Part shown: positions 43,053 through 52,175 of the stretch, piece by piece
Layout of the letters: each line of letters starts with the position of its first letter
How positions within the stretch are numbered: the stretch's first letter is position 1
DNA from: JAPPFW01 sp965231815
Lineage (GTDB): Bacteria; Actinomycetota; Acidimicrobiia; Spongiisociales; Spongiisociaceae
DNA: 64,000 nt
Direction of reading: 5' to 3'
Assembly: GCA_965231815.1 (NCBI GenBank)
Contig: OZ246890.1
Span: forward strand, 806,001-870,000
Position numbers and translations under genes: made by a program
The notes under the pieces: model-generated
The model's database searches: none
What the model saw: the letters and a program-made list of their open reading frames with translations, nothing else
Told to the model about the DNA's origin: nothing

Positions 43053-44186
43053 CTATCGCCGCTTGATTGCCGCCCTAGCTACCCGGCGAGCTTCCCGGTC
43101 AGCTTGCCGGACTACCTCCACCGAGGTGACCTCCACTCCCTCATGCGCGGCCAGAACGTCGGCTATCACCCCGGCAATATCGAGGAATCCGATTCGCGAA
43201 CGGAGGAACTCCTCAACCGCTACCTCGTCAGCGGCGTTGAAGACGGCCGGGAAGCTATCTCCCGCCCGCCCGGCTGCGTAAGCAAGGTCCAATGCGGGGA
43301 AAGCTGTCCGGTCAGCCGGCTCGAACGTCAACGGGGTTCTGGTTAGGTCGAACGGTGGTGAAGCCCCGGATGCCCGGGTTGGATAGGTAAGGGCGTACCG
43401 GATAGGAATCCGCATATCGGTCACTCCCAGATGCGCCTTTAGCGATCCGTCCACGAACTCGACCAATGAATGCACAATGCTTTGGGGATGGACCACCACC
43501 TCAACCTGGTCGTAAGGCAGACCGAATAGATAGTGAGCCTCTATCACCTCCAACCCCTTATTGGCGAGGGTCGCCGAGTCGATGCTGATACGGGGCCCCA
43601 TGTTCCAGGTGGGATGAGCCAGTGCCTCACCTACTCCCACACCCTCCAAGCTGGCCAAGTCCCGACCCCGGAAGGGGCCACCGGAGGCCGTGAGCAAGAG
43701 CCTCGTGACCTCCGCTATGTCTTCGCCCTGAAGGCACTGGAAGAGGGCCGAATGCTCTGAATCCACCGGTATCAGCTCGCGGTTCGCCGCCGCCGCCATC
43801 ACGAGCGGACCCCCTACCACCAGGCTTTCCTTGTTGGCGAGGGCCAGACGGTTGCCGGCCTCCAGGGCGGCGATGGAGGCTTCGAGGCCGGCGGACCCCA
43901 CAATTCCGTTCACGACCGTACATCCCGGCCGGGAGGCCAACTCTATGAGAGAGCCGTTACCCCATCCGTAGCGCTTCCCGTACCGTTCAAGGAAAGAGGC
44001 GTGACCGTCCGGGTCCGGTTGCACCGCCACCACCATCTCAGGTCGATGACGGTCGGCGAGTGAGGAGAGTTCCGGGCCGGATCGTCGAGCCGCTATTCCC
44101 TCGACAGGTAAACCCAGTTCACCCGCCACCTCGAGGGTCTGCCGGCCGACGGATCCCGTTGCCCCGAGGACAACGACCGGTTTCAC
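43053..44186 (-). CDS. dxr: 1-deoxy-D-xylulose 5-phosphate reductoisomerase
   Basis: Second enzyme of the MEP pathway; NADPH-dependent. VVVLGATGSVGRQTLEV (Rossmann loop), ALANKESLVVGGPLVM, VDSEHSALFQCLQG with the metal site, and LTASGGPFRG. HPTWNMGPRISIDSATLANK carries substrate residues. GTG start overlaps the cdsA stop (GTGA). 377 residues. Confidence 0.96.
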   Translation of the reverse strand: MKPVVVLGATGSVGRQTLEVAGELGLPVEGIAARRSGPELSSLADRHRPEMVVAVQPDPDGHASFLERYGKRYGWGNGSLIELASRPGCTVVNGIVGSAGLEASIAALEAGNRLALANKESLVVGGPLVMAAAANRELIPVDSEHSALFQCLQGEDIAEVTRLLLTASGGPFRGRDLASLEGVGVGEALAHPTWNMGPRISIDSATLANKGLEVIEAHYLFGLPYDQVEVVVHPQSIVHSLVEFVDGSLKAHLGVTDMRIPIRYALTYPTRASGASPPFDLTRTPLTFEPADRTAFPALDLAYAAGRAGDSFPAVFNAADEVAVEEFLRSRIGFLDIAGVIADVLAAHEGVEVTSVEVVRQADREARRVARAAIKRR

Positions 44187-45292
44187 AGATATCCGAACCA
44201 GATGTAGACCAGGTACGCGGCAGGGATAGTGAACAGGAAAGCATCCAATCGGTCGAGAACGCCTCCATGACCGGGCAGGCTGCTACCCATATCCTTGATC
44301 TCCAAAGCCCGCTTTATCGCTGACTCAGACAGGTCTCCGATAGGACCGAACACGCTAATCAGGACCGCCAGAGCTATGGATGATTGGAAGGTGAGCGGCT
44401 CCAGAAGGGTGAACCGACCAACTATCAGACCGGCCAGCACGGTGACCACCGTAGCTCCCAGAAACCCCTCCAAAGTCTTGTTAGGGGAAAGCACCGGCGC
44501 AAGTCTGCGGCTTCCGAACGCCCTTCCGTAAGAGAAAGCGGCGATATCGTTCAGAGCGGTAAACACCACCAAGGCGGTGGTCAATCCCCAGGCTTGGGGG
44601 GAACGGAACATGGGGACTGCAAAGGAGGCCATCATCGCTACCCATACCACCCCCAACACCGTCACCCCGATGTTTGCCAGCGGGTAACGGCGCGGAAGAA
44701 CGACAAACCACAGACCGGTCATCAAGATTACCGCCAGCACTGCCCCGCCCGCCCCGAATGGGCCCGAAACCCAGGCTGCGTAAAGCACCGCCAATGCTCC
44801 CAGTATTCCGATCAGGCCGACTGGAGCGAATCCGGCCTGCCGAACGACATGGTAGAACTCGGCTAACGCCATCACCACGAGAATCCCGAGAAACGCGGTG
44901 ACATACAGTGGTCCTGCGGTGAGCGCTACAAACAGTATCGCCACCACCGCCAAACCGGTCGCGATACGCAAGGCCAACTCCGATCGCCTGGCGCGATCGA
45001 TCTGCTCCAGTTGTTCGGGATCCTCCTCTTCGTTACCGGTCATATCCTTGAACCCGATGATGGAGGCCCCCAGACCGGGAACTCGGGCGGCTACCGCCGA
45101 TTGCTCATAGGATTCCTCCCCCGCCTTGGCAATCGACTCAGCCAAACCGCGATACTCACGGGTGGTGGATCGCATATAGTCGCGACCGGTGAACTCATCG
45201 GTGTCACCGGGCTGAACGCGCGGGGACGTACCGTCGTCGTCACCGTTGTTATCCCCGGCCTCAGCCGGTGGGAGATCGCCCTCCCTATCCAT
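44183..45292 (-). CDS. cdsA: Phosphatidate cytidylyltransferase (CDP-diacylglycerol synthase)
   Basis: Makes CDP-diacylglycerol for phospholipids. The core has eight or so membrane helices and the family signature ESAIKRALEIKDMGSSLPGH, continued as GGVLDRLDAFLF. The first 105 residues are an acidic, hydrophilic extension (GDNNGDDDGTSPRV and more) not needed in the family. Such cytoplasmic N-terminal extensions occur in some actinobacteria. Overlaps dxr. Confidence 0.92.
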   Translation of the reverse strand: MDREGDLPPAEAGDNNGDDDGTSPRVQPGDTDEFTGRDYMRSTTREYRGLAESIAKAGEESYEQSAVAARVPGLGASIIGFKDMTGNEEEDPEQLEQIDRARRSELALRIATGLAVVAILFVALTAGPLYVTAFLGILVVMALAEFYHVVRQAGFAPVGLIGILGALAVLYAAWVSGPFGAGGAVLAVILMTGLWFVVLPRRYPLANIGVTVLGVVWVAMMASFAVPMFRSPQAWGLTTALVVFTALNDIAAFSYGRAFGSRRLAPVLSPNKTLEGFLGATVVTVLAGLIVGRFTLLEPLTFQSSIALAVLISVFGPIGDLSESAIKRALEIKDMGSSLPGHGGVLDRLDAFLFTIPAAYLVYIWFGYL

Positions 45293-45476
45293 TAATCATC
45301 CATTCCTTCCACCGGTCGCCCCAGGATACCGCGAACCGGAGACGAAATCGGTATCTTGGGAATCGGCTGCGGGGCACAGTGGCCAAGGTGTGGCTCTGGT
45401 CGCCTGATCGAACCCTTTGAAGGTGTGACACCAATCGATCCGACCAGGGTCAATGATCGAAAGCCCTGGTCCCTTA

Positions 45477-46022
45477 TTACACCTCGCGCAACTCCCGCTC
45501 CTTGCCGGCCAGCATCGCGTCCATCTTGGAGATGTAGCGGTTGGTGTATTCCTGGAGCTGCTTCTCGGCCCTCCTTACGCTGTCCTCCGACTCTCCGACT
45601 TCCCCCAGATCGTCGCGAGTGCCACGTCGCACATGGCGGATGGCAATCCGACCTTCTTCCGCAATCCGTCGGGCCATCCTGATGAGGTCGCGGCGTCTCT
45701 CCTCGGTCAACGGCGGGATGACGAGCCGGATGATGCGGCCGTCATTGGATGGGTTGAGCCCGAGCTCGGACAGCTGGATCGCACGTTCGATCGGCCCGAG
45801 GTTGCTCGGATCGAACGGGTGTACTACCAACATACGAGCGTCTTGTACCGTTGCTGTCGCCACGTCGCGAAAGGGCATTCGCTGTCCGTAGCATTCGACC
45901 ATCACCCGTGACAGGATGCCCGGGTTCGCCCTACCGGTTCGTAGAGTGGCGAACTCGGCTTGGGTATGTTTCACCGCCGACTCCATCCGCTCCGCGGCGT
46001 CATCGAGGAGTTCATCCAGCAT
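45477..46022 (-). CDS. frr: Ribosome recycling factor
   Basis: Splits post-termination ribosomes with EF-G. 181 residues from ATG 46022, which has AGGAG five bases ahead; a GTG six bases upstream is less well placed. ATLRTGRANPGIL, VQDARMLVVHPFDPSNLGPI, LNPSNDGRIIRLVIPPLTEE and the C-terminal coiled coil are all typical. 18 bases after pyrH. Confidence 0.95.
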   Translation of the reverse strand: MLDELLDDAAERMESAVKHTQAEFATLRTGRANPGILSRVMVECYGQRMPFRDVATATVQDARMLVVHPFDPSNLGPIERAIQLSELGLNPSNDGRIIRLVIPPLTEERRRDLIRMARRIAEEGRIAIRHVRRGTRDDLGEVGESEDSVRRAEKQLQEYTNRYISKMDAMLAGKERELREV

Positions 46023-46040
46023 GCTCACTCCTTCCGCACG

Positions 46041-46754
46041 TCAGCACACTCTGGTACCGATCGTCTCACCGCGTATAGCCCTCAGGATGTTGCCCGGTTT
46101 CATCAGGCTAAACACGGTTATAGGCAATTTGTGGTCCATGCACATCGTAACGGCAGTGGTATCCATAACTCTCAAGCCGGACGATATGAACTCCATGTAT
46201 CCGACCTGGTTAAGAAACACCGCGTCTTTATCGTGAGCCGGATCGGCTGAATAGATACCGTCCACCGTACTTGCTTTGAGCATCACCTTGGCGCCCACCT
46301 CCACGGCGCGGAGAGCCGCCGCCGTATCGGTGGTGAAGAAGGGATTGCCGCTCCCCGCCGCGAAGATGACCGATCGACCCTTCTGGAGATGTCGTATGGC
46401 GCGTAGACGGATATAGGGCTCGGCCAGTTGCTGCATCGTGATTGCAGACTGAACCCGACACTCCACACCGGTTGCCTCGATGGCGTCTCGTAGCGCCAAG
46501 GCATTTATGCAAGTCGCCAGCATGCCCATATAGTCGGCGTTGGCGGGGTCCATTCCCGCCGCCGCGGCGGATACTCCTCGGAAGATATTGCCGCCGCCCA
46601 CGACTATCCCGATCTGGTATCCGGATGACTGGGCGTCGGAGATCTCCTTGGCTACGCGCTGGACCGTTTCGGGGGAGATTCCGTAACCGATCTCCGGATC
46701 GGCAAAGGCCTCACCGGACAGCTTGAGCAGTACCCGGCGAGGTGCCGGATGCAC
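46041..46754 (-). CDS. pyrH: UMP kinase
   Basis: 237-residue bacterial UMP kinase of the amino-acid kinase fold. VLLKLSGEAF, IGIVVGGGNIFRG, DYMGMLATCINALALRDAIE, GSGNPFFTTDTAAALRA and KASTVDGIYSADP are the usual nucleotide and UMP sites. Its start directly abuts the tsf stop. Part of rpsB-tsf-pyrH-frr. Confidence 0.96.
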   Translation of the reverse strand: MHPAPRRVLLKLSGEAFADPEIGYGISPETVQRVAKEISDAQSSGYQIGIVVGGGNIFRGVSAAAAGMDPANADYMGMLATCINALALRDAIEATGVECRVQSAITMQQLAEPYIRLRAIRHLQKGRSVIFAAGSGNPFFTTDTAAALRAVEVGAKVMLKASTVDGIYSADPAHDKDAVFLNQVGYMEFISSGLRVMDTTAVTMCMDHKLPITVFSLMKPGNILRAIRGETIGTRVC

Positions 46755-47375
46755 CTAGATCTCCTGCTCCCCGACCGCTATCCGGGAAAACCGCCGGACT
46801 CCGATGTTCTCGCCCATCGCTGCGGCAAGCTCCGTGACCATCGCGCCGACCTTCCCTTCATACTGATCCGTCCGGATGAAGTCCTGTTCGTACAGGACAT
46901 GCTCCTTGAAGTACGCCTTTAGCCGACCCTCCACGATCATCTGGATCACCCTGTCCGGTTTCCCCGACGCCTTGGCCTCGCGAGCAATCAGGTCTCGCTC
47001 CTTGCCGACTGTTTCCGCAGGAACATCGTCCACCCGCACCCAGCGGGGTTGGGCAGCAGCGATATGCATGGCTATATCGTGAGCCATGCTCTGGAACTGC
47101 TCGCTCTTCGCGACGAAGTCGGTCTCGGAAGCCAGTTCGACTATCACGCCGACCGTTGGATAACCGGACGGGCGGTGCATGTAATAGCCGACCGTTCCTT
47201 GGTTCGCATCCCGACCGGCCCGCTTCTTTACGTCGGCCAGTCCCTTCTCGCGTAACAACTCCTTGGCAGCCTGCATGTCACCGTCGCATGCCACCAGAGC
47301 CTTTTTTGCATCCATCATCCCCACTCCGGTGGCATGCCGGAGGGCTTGTACGTCCTTGGCTTTGAACTGTGCCAT
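46755..47375 (-). CDS. tsf: Translation elongation factor Ts
   Basis: Nucleotide exchange factor for EF-Tu. UBA-like N-terminus AKDVQALRHATGVGMMDAKK, then EKGLADVKKRAGRDANQGTV and VELASETDFVAKSEQFQSMA with the TDFV nucleotide-exchange motif. 206 residues, a short form with a reduced C-terminal part compared with the 270-280 of many actinobacteria. Confidence 0.95.
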   Translation of the reverse strand: MAQFKAKDVQALRHATGVGMMDAKKALVACDGDMQAAKELLREKGLADVKKRAGRDANQGTVGYYMHRPSGYPTVGVIVELASETDFVAKSEQFQSMAHDIAMHIAAAQPRWVRVDDVPAETVGKERDLIAREAKASGKPDRVIQMIVEGRLKAYFKEHVLYEQDFIRTDQYEGKVGAMVTELAAAMGENIGVRRFSRIAVGEQEI

Positions 47376-47414
47376 GTCTGCGTCCTCTTAAGGTTCTAGT
47401 AGGGGCCTTTATTG

Positions 47415-48143
47415 TTAGTTGGTGTCAGCCGTTTCCGTGTCTGTGTCGTCCCCCTGGGAAGACTGCAATCTGCCTTCGACGCACGCCGCGGCGACGGTGT
47501 TGGCCACGAGCGAGGCGGCTCGGATCGCATCGTCATTGCCGGGTATCACAAAGTCGATATCGTCCGGGTTGCAGTTGGAGTCAACCAGAGCTATGACCGG
47601 TATTTCCAGGCGGAAGGCTTCCTTCACCGCTATATGCTCAGCGTTGAGATCGACTACAAACATTGCCGAAGGCGGCTTTGTCAGGTCGGAGACACCCCCC
47701 AGCGTACGCACAAGATGCGAGTACTCTCGCCGCAGGCGAATCCGTTCCTTCTTGGGAAGCTGTTCGATATCACCGGTTTCTTCCATAGCGGCCAGCTCTT
47801 TCATATAAAAGATTCGCTGGTTGATGGTCTTGAAGTTGGTCAGCATCCCACCCAACCATCGGAAGTTGACATACGGCATCTGGGCTGCCTGCGCAGCCTG
47901 CTCGATGGCGGACCTAGCCTGTTTCTTGGTTCCTACAAAAAGAACGACGCCACCGTCAGCTACTAGGTCACGTATAAATCCATACGCTTTGTCGAGTTCC
48001 TCCAAGGTTTTCCGGAGGTCGATGATGTGTATGCCGTTGCGTTCTCCGAAAATGTAGGGCGCCATCTTCGGATTCCAACGACGGGTCTGGTGACCGAAGT
48101 GAACACCGGCCTCCAGTAGTTGTTTCATCGTTACAGCAGGCAA
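47415..48143 (-). CDS. rpsB: Ribosomal protein uS2
   Basis: 242 residues. MKQLLEAGVHFGHQTRRWNP, KMAPYIFGERNGIHIIDLRK, FVGTKKQARSAIEQAAQ, RWLGGMLTNFKTI and IPVIALVDSNCNPDDIDFVI are diagnostic. Starts the rpsB-tsf operon; about 140 bases separate it from the hairpin behind xerC. Confidence 0.97.
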   Translation of the reverse strand: MPAVTMKQLLEAGVHFGHQTRRWNPKMAPYIFGERNGIHIIDLRKTLEELDKAYGFIRDLVADGGVVLFVGTKKQARSAIEQAAQAAQMPYVNFRWLGGMLTNFKTINQRIFYMKELAAMEETGDIEQLPKKERIRLRREYSHLVRTLGGVSDLTKPPSAMFVVDLNAEHIAVKEAFRLEIPVIALVDSNCNPDDIDFVIPGNDDAIRAASLVANTVAAACVEGRLQSSQGDDTDTETADTN

Positions 48144-48282
48144 TACGCCTCCCCTTGTTTTGGTTCAGTACCTCCGTCCACCCATTCCCGGAAGGGTCTT
48201 CCAAGCCTCCCCGAGCCTGACGGCCCGACCACGGGAGGGCGCGGTGGACGTGCGTTATCAACCTAGGAGTGTAGAAGAGTGG

Positions 48283-48318
48283 CGAGAGTTTCACCAACGG
48301 AGCGGGGTGAAACTCTCG
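48283..48318. terminator. 13-bp perfect hairpin between xerC and rpsB
   Basis: CGAGAGTTTCACC (48283-48295) pairs perfectly with GGTGAAACTCTCG (48306-48318) around a 10-base loop. It lies just beyond the xerC stop (minus strand) and 140 bases before the rpsB start. No T run follows, so it is either an L-shaped terminator for xerC or an operator/leader element for rpsB. Confidence 0.5.
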
Positions 48319-48341
48319 AAGTCAGATTCCGCGCGGTCCGG

Positions 48342-49274
48342 TCACGCTCGGGGATGGCTCCGGTCGTAGGTGTCGAGGACATGGCGACGGGTCAGCGACG
48401 TGTACACCTGGGTGGTGCCGAGGTCGACATGACCGAGCAGTTGCTGCACCGAAGTCAGGTCGGCGCCTCGCTCCAGCAAGTGAGTGGCGAATGAATGGCG
48501 CAGGGCATGAGGGAAGGTACCGGCCCGCGCTCTGACAACGCGGCGCAAGGAGCGAGGGCTCATCGGAACCCCTCTCCCCCCGACCCAGAGAGCCGTCGTC
48601 GAATCCTTCCCTATGAGGAATGGTCGTCCTGCGTCGACGTAACGCTCTATCGCTTCTCGTGCGTGGAGACCTAGCGGCACTATGCGCGCCCGGCCTCCCT
48701 TGCCGGACACCGCCACACGATCCCGACCGGACACCTCGTCCACACCGAGCGCAGCCATCTCCCCAACCCTGAGTCCGGTTGCATAGAGAACTTCAAGTAT
48801 CGCCCGATCCCTGAGGGACTTGGGATCCTGCCCGTCCACGGAGTCGAGCAGGGAACCGGCAGTTCGCTGATTGACCGCCCTAGGCAAGCTTTTAGGGGTC
48901 CTGGGACGGGCCAAGCCGTCGGCAGGGTTGCGAACCAGCGCTGCGCGCCGGACCGAATCATCGAAAAAGGCGCGGATGGCCGAGACTTTGCGAGCCACGG
49001 ACCGCCGGGCATAGCCACGCCCGTCAAGCACCCGCAGGAACCCTCGAATCGCATGGCGATCGATCTCCCGCATCGAGCTGATCCCGGCGCTGCCCGCGTA
49101 CTCGAAGAACTGCCGGAGGTCACCACGGTAGGCGATCACGGTGTTGGTCGACAGGCCTCGTTGACTTGCGATGCGGGCCAGGTAGTCGTCCAGTTCGGGT
49201 TCCCACCATGCTGGAGGTCGGGACGAAACGGAGGCTTGGCCGACTAGTCCTTCTGGCTGAATCATCCACCCCAT
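48342..49274 (-). CDS. xerC: Tyrosine recombinase XerC
   Basis: Resolves chromosome dimers at dif with XerD; in actinobacteria it regularly sits upstream of rpsB. N-terminal SAM-like core-binding domain (LDDYLARIASQRGLSTNTVI). Catalytic domain: Arg in ATGLRVGEMAALGVDE, HALRHSFATHLLERG (His-x2-Arg), and LLGHVDLGTTQVYT with the nucleophilic Tyr. 310 residues; ATGs at residues 1 and 4 are both possible starts. The context favours housekeeping XerC over a mobile-element integrase. Confidence 0.9.
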   Translation of the reverse strand: MGWMIQPEGLVGQASVSSRPPAWWEPELDDYLARIASQRGLSTNTVIAYRGDLRQFFEYAGSAGISSMREIDRHAIRGFLRVLDGRGYARRSVARKVSAIRAFFDDSVRRAALVRNPADGLARPRTPKSLPRAVNQRTAGSLLDSVDGQDPKSLRDRAILEVLYATGLRVGEMAALGVDEVSGRDRVAVSGKGGRARIVPLGLHAREAIERYVDAGRPFLIGKDSTTALWVGGRGVPMSPRSLRRVVRARAGTFPHALRHSFATHLLERGADLTSVQQLLGHVDLGTTQVYTSLTRRHVLDTYDRSHPRA

Positions 49275-49369
49275 GTTCGTCGATCAATCGTCAAAGTCAA
49301 CGACTCACGGATCCACCCGCAGCAGGATTATGTCAAAACTGAAACGGTTGCCAACCATCCGGCTGGGTT

Positions 49370-49397
49370 GTTATATTTTACGAGCCTAAAGTATAAC
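49370..49397 (+). promoter_or_regulatory. Promoter with overlapping inverted repeat before the AlbA_2 gene
   Basis: TTGTTA (49368-49373), 18 bases, TATAAC (49392-49397): a plausible sigma-70 pair in an AT-rich patch. The inverted repeat GTTATATTTTA / TAAAGTATAAC (one mismatch, 6-base loop) spans 49370-49397 and covers both boxes, as an operator would. The next gene starts 18 bases later and encodes a possible DNA-binding regulator, which suggests autoregulation (inference). Confidence 0.45.
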
Positions 49398-49414
49398 AGT
49401 TTGGAGTTTGCGCG

Positions 49415-51166
49415 GTGGTGTTGCGCTTTTTGGGACCTGACCCGCTGGAAGATCAAATAGAAGAGATGTTCACTCTCCTGGAGCAGGGTCGGATCCCTAG
49501 CCGTGTGGAAACGTCTCAGGTCGATATCAAGGAGGAGCCGGGGCGGCGGGGACCGCGGGGACAAGTTCTACCAGGACGCCACGAGAACGAAAAAGCAGCT
49601 CGCTACCTAGCCGGTGAGATGGCCTGCATGGCTAACACAGTAGGCGGAGGGGCCATCATCCTCGGCGTCGCCGACGACGGAACCCGAATCGGCACCAGCC
49701 TGGAGTCGGAATGGCTCCGCTACCGGATCTGGGAGTTGACCGAGCGGAAGCTCACCGTCGCCGTGAGGGTCGCGGAACTCGACGGTTGTCGCCTGCTGGT
49801 GCTCTCCACCTACGAGGCTATCGAGCCTATTCGCTATCAGGGACGGATCCGATGGCGGGTGAACGACAACTGTGTTGAGATCGATTCGACGACGTGGCAT
49901 AGCCGACGACTGCATACCCTGGGATACGACTGGTCGGCGCAACCATCCGGACACACACTCTCCGACATCAGCCCCATCGCAGTTGAGATCGCCCGCCGCT
50001 ACCTCAGACGAAGTGCCCGCTCGGATACCACCGATCTGGCCGATACCAGCGACGAGGACCTCATCAGGCGCCTCAATGTGGTTGACGGCAGCGGCCGGCT
50101 CACCAATACGGGATCGCTGCTCTTCGTCGGTACGCCCGACATCGGCATCGACTACATCCGCCGGGACGTTCCGGGGGGAGACAGCACCAACCGTGTTCGT
50201 GGTAGGGGACCGCTGCTTGGGCAAATGGCTGACGTGGAAAAGGCGGCAGCGGATGCCAACCGGACCCGACACGTTCCCCTCGGCTTCGTCGTTCGCAGGA
50301 CACGATCAATTCCCTCCTTGGTGATACGCGAAGCAATCGTGAACGGTGTCGTCCACCGGGACTGGCATTCGCCGCAGCCCACCACCGTCGAGCACATCGG
50401 GGACCGGATGACCGTCACTTCGCCCGGTGGGTTCATAGGAGGGGTAAGCGTGACGAACATCATCACTCACCCCGCAGTACCCAGATACCGGTCCCTGGCC
50501 GAAACGATGTCCTCACTGCGTCTTGCCGAGCGGGAAGGTATCGGCGTGGACCGGATGATCAGGGACATGCTCGCCATCGGTCGGCCCGCGCCGGAGTTCT
50601 ACGAAGTCCAAGGACCGTACGTTCGGGTCAGCCTGGCCGGTGGCGAACCCGACCACGAGATGATCAGCTTCCTAGACGCAACAGAACCCAAAGCATCCTA
50701 CGAAGACGTCGACCTGCTCCTCATCGTGGAGCACCTAATAAGCAGAAGCTGGGCCGACGACCACTCGGTGGCGCCGGTCCTGCAACGGTCCGTAATGAAA
50801 ACGGGCGCTGCGCTAACCCGTGTCGAAGCAGCTACAAGCAGCGGATTGCCGATCATTGCCCGAGTGCACGGTGTCCCGACTGATCACCCACCCGCCTACC
50901 GCCTCTCCGACCATTGCCGTAACGTCCTGGCACACCGCCTTCGATCAAACCGAACGCCCGACCGTCGCGAAGCGGTCATCCTCGACTGGGCACGGTCAAG
51001 AGGAAGGGTCTCCTCAACCGAAGTCGCCGACCTGACCGGCCTCACCGTGGTGTACGCAGGGAAACTCCTCGCCTCCCTCGAGGATAACGAACTCCTCACC
51101 GGTAGCCGACAAAAACGGATCGGGCGCGGGTTCCATTACCTCCCCCTTCGCCCTAACCCAAACTGA
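49415..51166 (+). CDS. AlbA_2/Schlafen-type ATP-binding protein, putative transcriptional regulator
   Basis: 583 residues. N-terminal AlbA_2 domain: VETSQVDIKEEPGRRG, ACMANTVGGGAIILGVADDG and GRIRWRVNDNCVEID. Central GHKL-like ATP-binding domain: IPSLVIREAIVNGVVHRDWH (N-box), TVTSPGGFIGGVS and REGIGVDRMIRDML. C-terminal winged-helix part after residue 500 (GRVSSTEVADLTGLTVVYAG). Such proteins are common near defence loci. GTG start chosen; the next in-frame starts would cut the helix before AlbA_2. Ends 14 bases inside the convergent JAMM gene. Confidence 0.78.
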   Translation: MVLRFLGPDPLEDQIEEMFTLLEQGRIPSRVETSQVDIKEEPGRRGPRGQVLPGRHENEKAARYLAGEMACMANTVGGGAIILGVADDGTRIGTSLESEWLRYRIWELTERKLTVAVRVAELDGCRLLVLSTYEAIEPIRYQGRIRWRVNDNCVEIDSTTWHSRRLHTLGYDWSAQPSGHTLSDISPIAVEIARRYLRRSARSDTTDLADTSDEDLIRRLNVVDGSGRLTNTGSLLFVGTPDIGIDYIRRDVPGGDSTNRVRGRGPLLGQMADVEKAAADANRTRHVPLGFVVRRTRSIPSLVIREAIVNGVVHRDWHSPQPTTVEHIGDRMTVTSPGGFIGGVSVTNIITHPAVPRYRSLAETMSSLRLAEREGIGVDRMIRDMLAIGRPAPEFYEVQGPYVRVSLAGGEPDHEMISFLDATEPKASYEDVDLLLIVEHLISRSWADDHSVAPVLQRSVMKTGAALTRVEAATSSGLPIIARVHGVPTDHPPAYRLSDHCRNVLAHRLRSNRTPDRREAVILDWARSRGRVSSTEVADLTGLTVVYAGKLLASLEDNELLTGSRQKRIGRGFHYLPLRPNPN

Positions 51167-51527
51167 AGGGGAGTACCTTCCATCTGCGACCTCGTCGGCT
51201 CACGATGAAGGAAATCCAGTCCCTATCAATGCCCGCTTGGAGGTCTGTCCGGGATGGTCGGTCCGGGCCGCGGGGATGGGAGTGGTAGACCGCTCCGATC
51301 TTCCAGTCCTTGGATTCGGCATCGATGATGGTCCGGTAATGCTCGCCCGGATCGATCTCGAAACGTCGGGGATCGGACTCGACGTTGGTTAGCCGGTAGA
51401 GCCGGACCGGTCGTCCCTCGGCGTCGTAGGCCACCAGCCCGCAGGCTTCGCGGGGCGCCGTATCCTCGGCATGAGCGATCATCTCTGCGGCCATCTCATC
51501 CGGTAGTCGGGCGGTGGAGGCGATCAC
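51153..51527 (-). CDS. JAMM/MPN metallopeptidase (M67 family)
   Basis: 124 residues from a GTG that overlaps the pdxH stop (GTGA). Zinc JAMM motif: catalytic Glu in APREACGLVAY and HSHPRGPDRPSRTD (HxH...S..D). Similar stand-alone M67 proteins in actinobacteria trim ubiquitin-like sulfur carriers such as CysO; no carrier gene lies nearby. The overlap with pdxH suggests co-translation. Confidence 0.85.
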   Translation of the reverse strand: MIASTARLPDEMAAEMIAHAEDTAPREACGLVAYDAEGRPVRLYRLTNVESDPRRFEIDPGEHYRTIIDAESKDWKIGAVYHSHPRGPDRPSRTDLQAGIDRDWISFIVSRRGRRWKVLPFSLG

Positions 51528-52171
51528 GGCGCCAACCGCTCGATACGCCAAACACCCCCTGCAAGCCAGTAAACGATCCGATCGTGAAGGCGGTGGCGAC
51601 GACCCTGCCAGAACTCCAATCGCTCGGGGCAGACCCGCAGACCACCCCAGTGCCGTGGCCGTGGTACCGGCCCGTCACCGTGCTTGGTTTGCTCCCGGCC
51701 GACGAGGTGATCAAGCATCGTCCGGTCGGCGATCGCCCGGCTCTGCGGCGAGGCGGCCGCGGCGATCTGAGCATCCCTGGGTCGGGACGCGAAGTACTCG
51801 TCGGAGTCACGCTCGTCAACCGGTTCCACGAGACCTTCTATGCGGATCTGGCGGTGCAGATCGAGCCAGAGGATGCAGATGGACGCCCAGGGATTGGCCT
51901 CTATCTCCCGGGCCTTGCGGCTATGGAGGTTGGTATAGAACACAAACCCGTTCGAGTCATATCCTTTGAGGAGAACCGCCCGGGAGGAGACCCTTCCCCG
52001 ACCATCCGCGGTGGCCAGGACCATGGCGTTCGCCTGGGTGACACCTGCATCCACCGCGTCGCGCATCCACAGATCGAACTGGCGGATCGGGTCGTCGTCC
52101 ACTGCCGATCTGGGAAGTCCGTCGGTCTCGTACTCCTCCCGTAGCCGGGCGAGTAGGGGATCGACCGGCAT
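51524..52171 (-). CDS. pdxH: Pyridoxamine/pyridoxine 5'-phosphate oxidase
   Basis: FMN enzyme forming pyridoxal 5'-phosphate. 215 residues from MPVDPLLARLREEYE. Family features: ANAMVLATADGRGRVSSRAV, LLKGYDSNGFVFYTNLHSRK, QIRIEGLVEPV, SQSRAI-like ASPQSRAIADR, and the C-terminus VYWLAGGVWRIERLAP. Begins four bases after the hsdR stop, so a core gene sits directly behind defence genes. Confidence 0.92.
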   Translation of the reverse strand: MPVDPLLARLREEYETDGLPRSAVDDDPIRQFDLWMRDAVDAGVTQANAMVLATADGRGRVSSRAVLLKGYDSNGFVFYTNLHSRKAREIEANPWASICILWLDLHRQIRIEGLVEPVDERDSDEYFASRPRDAQIAAAASPQSRAIADRTMLDHLVGREQTKHGDGPVPRPRHWGGLRVCPERLEFWQGRRHRLHDRIVYWLAGGVWRIERLAP

Positions 52172-52175
52172 ATGG

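Noticed and set aside
48342..49274. Mobile-element integrase
   Set aside because: Tyrosine recombinase directly upstream of rpsB is the normal XerC position, and no attachment site or tRNA is near.
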